DNA from: Strigamia acuminata
Taxonomy: Eukaryota > Arthropoda > Chilopoda > Geophilomorpha > Linotaeniidae
NCBI GenBank assembly: GCA_949358305.1
Contig: CASHSZ010000135.1
Span: 183,001-247,000 of the forward strand
Reading direction: 5' to 3'
Length of the DNA stretch: 64,000 nucleotides
Notes under the pieces: generated by a model
The model's database searches: none
Told to the model about the DNA's origin: nothing
The model's input: the letters and a program-made list of their open reading frames with translations, nothing else
Translations under genes and position numbers: made by a program
In this document: piece by piece, positions 59,501-64,000 of the stretch
Layout of the letters: every line of letters begins with the position of its first letter
Position numbering within the stretch: position 1 is the stretch's first letter

Positions 59501-62500
59501 CACTATTTCTGAACATTCAGAGACATTGGTCTTGTGGTGTTTGTGCTAAGTCAACTGCGATGTGAAATAAGCTCAAAATTTTTTTTTCAAAATTTATTGC
59601 TTGGGTGTTGCTAAAACTTACATTGAAGGCTTCTACTAAGGTTTAAACACTATTTCTAAACATTCAGAGACATTGGTCTTGTGGTGTTTGTGCTAAGTCA
59701 ACTGTGATGAGATCAAAAGTCTATTCTCCCAAATCATCGGTTGGATGTTTCTAAAACTTACATTGGAGCCTTCTACTAAGGTTTAAACACTATTTCTGAA
59801 CATTTAGAGACATTGGTCTTGTGGTGTTTGTGCTAAGTCAACTGTGATGAGATCAAAAGTCTATTCTCCCAAATCATCGGTTGAATGTTTTTAAAACTTA
59901 CATTGGAGCCTTCTACTAAGGTTTAAACACTATTTCTGAACATTCAGAGACATTGGTCTTGTGGTGTTTGTGCTAAGTCAACTGTGATGAGATCAAAAGT
60001 CTATTCTCCCAAATCATCGGTTGGATGTTTCTAAAACTTACATTGGAGCCTTCTACTAAGGTTTAAACACTATTTCTGAACATTTAGAGACATTGGTCTT
60101 GTGGTGTTTGTGCTAAGTCAACTGCGATGTGAAATAAGCTCAAAATTTTTTTTTCAAAATTTATTGCTTGGGTGTTGCTAAAACTTACATTGAAGGCTTC
60201 TACTAAGGTTTAAACACTATTTCTAAACATTCAGAGACATTGGTCTTGTGGTGTTTGTGCTAAGTCAACTGTGATGAGATCAAAAGTCTATTCTCCCAAA
60301 TCATCGGTTGGATGTTTCTAAAACTTACATTGGAGCCTTCTACTAAGGTTTAAACACTATTTCTGAACATTCAGAGACATTGGTCTTGTGGTGTTTGTGC
60401 TAAGTCAACTGCGATGTGAAATGAGCTCAAAATTTTTTTTTCAAAATTTAATGCTTGGGTGTTGCTAAAACTTACATTGAAGGCTTCTACTAAGGTTTAA
60501 ACACTATTTCTGAACATTCAGAGACATTGGTCTTGTGGTGTTTGTGCTAAGTCAACTGTGATGAGATCAAAAGTCTATTCTCCCAAATCATCGGTTGGAT
60601 GTTTCTAAAACTTACATTGGAGCTTTCTACTAAGGTTTAAACACTATTTCTGAACATTCAGAGACATTGGTCTTATGGTGTTTGTGCTAAGTCAACTGTG
60701 ATGAGATCAAAAGTCTATTCTCCCAAATCATCGGTTGGATGTTTCTAAAACTTACATTGGAGCCTTCTACTAAGGTTTAAACACTATTTCTGAACATTCA
60801 GAGACATTGGTCTTGTGGTGTTTGTGCTAAGTCAACTGTGATGAGATCAAAAGTCTATTCTCCCAAATCATTGGTTGGATGTTTCTAAAACTTACATTGG
60901 AGCCTTCTACTAAGGTTTAAACACTATTTCTGAACATTCAGAGACATTGGTCTTATGGTGTTTGTGCTAAGTCAACTGTGATGAGATCAAAAGTCTATTC
61001 TCCCAAATCATCGGTTGGATGTTTCTAAAACTTACATTGGAGCCTTCTACTAAGGTTTAAACACTATTTCTGAACATTCAGAGACATTGGTCTTGTGGTG
61101 TTTGTGCTAAGTCACCTGTGATGAGATCAAAAGTCTATTCTCCCAAATCATTGGTTGGATGTTTCTAAAACTTACATTGGAGCCTTCTACTAAGGTTTAA
61201 ACACTATTTCTGAACATTCAGAGACATTGGTCTTGTGGTGTTTGTGCTAAGTCAACTGTGATGAGATCAAAAGTCTATTCTCCCAAATCATCGGTTGAAT
61301 GTTTCTAAAACTTACATTGGAGCCTTCTACTAAGGTTTAAACACTATTTCTGAACATTCAGAGACATTGGTCTTGTGGTGTTTGTGCTAAGTCAACTGTG
61401 ATGAGATCAAAAGTCTATTCTCCCAAATCATCGGTTGGATGTTTCTAAAACTTACATTGGAGCCTTCTACTAAGGTTTAAACACTATTTCTGAACATTCA
61501 GAGACATTGGTCTTGTGGTGTTTGTGCTAAGTCAACTGTGATGAGATCAAAAGTCTATTCTCCCAAATCATTGGTTGGATGTTTCTAAAACTTACATTGG
61601 AGCCTTCTACTAAGGTTTAAACACTATTTCTGAACATTCAGAGACATTGGTCTTGTGGTGTTTGTGCTAAGTCAACTGTGATGAGATCAAAAGTCTATTC
61701 TCCCAAATCATCGGTTGAATGTTTCTAAAACTTACATTGGAGCCTTCTACTAAGGTTTAAACACTATTTCTGAACATTCAGAGACATTGGTCTTGTGGTG
61801 TTTGTGCTAAGTCAACTGCGATGTGAAATAAGCTCAAAATTTTTTTTTCAAAATTTATTGCTTGGGTGTTGCTAAAACTTACATTGAAGGCTTCTACTAA
61901 GGTTTAAACACTATTTCTAAACATTCAGAGACATTGGTCTTGTGGTGTTTGTGCTAAGTCAACTGTGATGAGATCAAAAGTCTATTCTCCCAAATCATCG
62001 GTTGGATGTTTCTAAAACTTACATTGGAGCCTTCTACTAAGGTTTAAACACTATTTCTGAACATTCAGAGACATTGGACTTGTGGTGTTTGTGCTAAGTC
62101 AACTGCGATGTGAAATGAGCTCAAAATTTTTTTTTCAAAATTTATTGCTTGGGTGTTGCTAAAACTTATATTGAAGGCTTCTACTAAGGTTTAAACACTA
62201 TTTCTGAACATTCAGAGACATTGGTCTTGTGGTGTTTGTGCTAAGTCAACTGCGATGTGAAATGAGCTCAAAATTTTTTTTTCAAAATTTAATGCTTGGG
62301 TGTTGCTAAAACTTATATTGAAGGCTTCTACTAAGGTTTAAACACTATTTCTGAACATTCAGAGACATTGGACTTGTGGTGTTTGTGCTAAGTAACTGTG
62401 ATGAGATCAAAAGTCTATTCTCCCAAATCATTGCTTGGATGTTGCTAAAACTTACATTGAAGGCTTCTACTAAGGTTTAAACACTATTTCTGAACATTCA

Positions 62501-64000
62501 GAGACATTGGTCTTGTGGTGTTTGTGCTAAGTCAACTGCGATGTGAAATAAGCTCAAAATTTTTTTTTCAAAATTTATTGCTTGGGTGTTGCTAAAACTT
62601 ACATTGAAGGCTTCTACTAAGGTTTAAACACTATTTCTGAACATTCAGAGACATTGGTCTTGTGGTGTTTGTGCTAAGTCAACTGTGATGAGATCAAAAG
62701 TCTATTCTCCCAAATCATCGGTTGGATGTTTCTAAAACTTACATTGGAGCTTTCTACTAAGGTTTAAACACTATTTCTGAACATTCAGAGACATTGGTCT
62801 TGTGGTGTTTGTGCTAAGTCAACTGTGATGAGATCAAAAGTCTATTCTCCCAAATCATCGGTTGGATGTTTCTAAAACTTACATTGGAGCCTTCTACTAA
62901 GGTTTAAACACTATTTCTGAACATTCAGAGACATTGGACTTGTGGTGTTTGTGCTAAGTCAACTGCGATGTGAAATGAGCTCAAAATTTTTTTTTCAAAA
63001 TTTATTGCTTGGGTGTTGCTAAAACTTATATTGAAGGCTTCTACTAAGGTTTAAACACTATTTCTGAACATTCAGAGACATTGGTCTTGTGGTGTTTGTG
63101 CTAAGTCAACTGCGATGTGAAATGAGCTCAAAATTTTTTTTTCAAAATTTAATGCTTGGGTGTTGCTAAAACTTATATTGAAGGCTTCTACTAAGGTTTA
63201 AACACTATTTCTGAACATTCAGAGACATTGGACTTGTGGTGTTTGTGCTAAGTAACTGTGATGAGATCAAAAGTCTATTCTCCCAAATCATTGCTTGGAT
63301 GTTGCTAAAACTTACATTGAAGGCTTCTACTAAGGTTTAAACACTATTTCTGAACATTCAGAGACATTGGTCTTGTGGTGTTTGTGCTAAGTCAACTGCG
63401 ATGTGAAATAAGCTCAAAATTTTTTTTTCAAAATTTATTGCTTGGGTGTTGCTAAAACTTACATTGAAGGCTTCTACTAAGGTTTAAACACTATTTCTAA
63501 ACATTCAGAGACATTGGTCTTGTGGTGTTTGTGCTAAGTCAACTGTGATGAGATCAAAAGTCTATTCTCCCAAATCATCGGTTGGATGTTTCTAAAACTT
63601 ACATTGGAGCCTTCTACTAAGGTTTAAACACTATTTCTGAACATTTAGAGACATTGGTCTTGTGGTGTTTGTGCTAAGTCAACTGTGATGAGATCAAAAG
63701 TCTATTCTCCCAAATCATCGGTTGGATGTTTCTAAAACTTACATTGGAGCCTTCTACTAAGGTTTAAACACTATTTCTGAACATTCAGAGACATTGGACT
63801 TGTGGTGTTTGTGCTAAGTCAACTGCGATGTGAAATGAGCTCAAAATTTTTTTTTCAAAATTTATTGCTTGGGTGTTGCTAAAACTTATATTGAAGGCTT
63901 CTACTAAGGTTTAAACACTATTTCTGAACATTCAGAGACATTGGTCTTGTGGTGTTTGTGCTAAGTCAACTGCGATGTGAAATGAGCTCAAAATTTTTTT
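53451..64000. repeat. 15,084-bp satellite macro-unit, second copy (partial, runs off window)
   Basis: This copies 38367-48916 with no difference at any diagnostic site I compared. It begins inside a hybrid monomer and still matches at the last base of the window (48916 pairs with 64000), so at least 10,550 bp are shared. The true end lies outside the window. Confidence 0.9.

Larger units (their letters stand above)
35472..64000. repeat. Satellite array, right arm
   Basis: This continues the left array in the same orientation. The partial monomer at 35472-35506 is the remainder of the B monomer broken by the retrotransposon. The arm consists of A and B monomers plus an A/B chimera that I noticed only on this side. 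It contains a 6-monomer repeat (47312-50171) and the start of a second 15,084-bp unit at 53451. No gene or foreign insertion was seen in this stretch, and the array runs off the right window edge. Confidence 0.98.

Overview
The window is eukaryotic satellite DNA interrupted by one retrotransposon. About 54.6 kb (1-26051 and 35472-64000) is a head-to-tail satellite array, all in one orientation. It is built from two related monomers of 140 bp (type A) and 147 bp (type B). The remaining 9,420 bp (26052-35471) is a full-length BEL/Pao LTR retrotransposon on the + strand. A BEL/Pao element in a tandem satellite indicates a metazoan genome. The arthropod-like initiator in the LTR and the tRNA-His primer site fit an insect or other arthropod, but the species cannot be named from this sequence. 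No host gene, rRNA, tRNA, CRISPR or bacterial feature was seen.

Left arm (1-26051): A and B monomers are arranged in nested higher-order repeats. These include a 10/11-monomer repeat (561-3556), a 12-monomer 1,701-bp block present three times (4565, 7547, 12251) and an adjacent 13-monomer 1,855-bp duplication (16087-19796). A 3.5-kb block at 20378-23900 recurs after the retrotransposon at 35647-39169.

Retrotransposon (26052-35471): two 1,562-bp LTRs appear identical and are flanked by a 4-bp GAGA target-site duplication. Removing the element and one GAGA restores exactly one 147-bp B monomer. The order is 5' LTR, tRNA-His-type primer-binding site, a 1-kb leader with two tandem duplications, one uninterrupted 1,746-codon Gag-Pol frame, a 60-bp 3' UTR and the 3' LTR. 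Gag-Pol carries Gag, three zinc knuckles, an aspartic protease, RT, RNase H, integrase and a C-terminal DUF5641-like domain. There is no env gene. Gag would form the particle, RT/RNase H would copy the RNA from the tRNA primer, and integrase would insert the cDNA. Two oddities are a DPG protease active site and no recognisable polypurine tract before the 3' LTR.

Right arm (35472-64000): the same satellite continues. It includes an A/B chimeric monomer with a 1-base deletion next to it (11 copies), a 6-monomer 860-bp repeat, and a very large tandem duplication. From 53451 to the window end the array repeats 38367-48916 at a constant offset of 15,084 bp. It begins at a hybrid B/A monomer that marks the breakpoint.

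I found no new protein-coding system. The notable biology is the layered satellite architecture, the recent retrotransposon insertion that can be ordered against it, and the dense set of regulatory-type motifs in the LTR.
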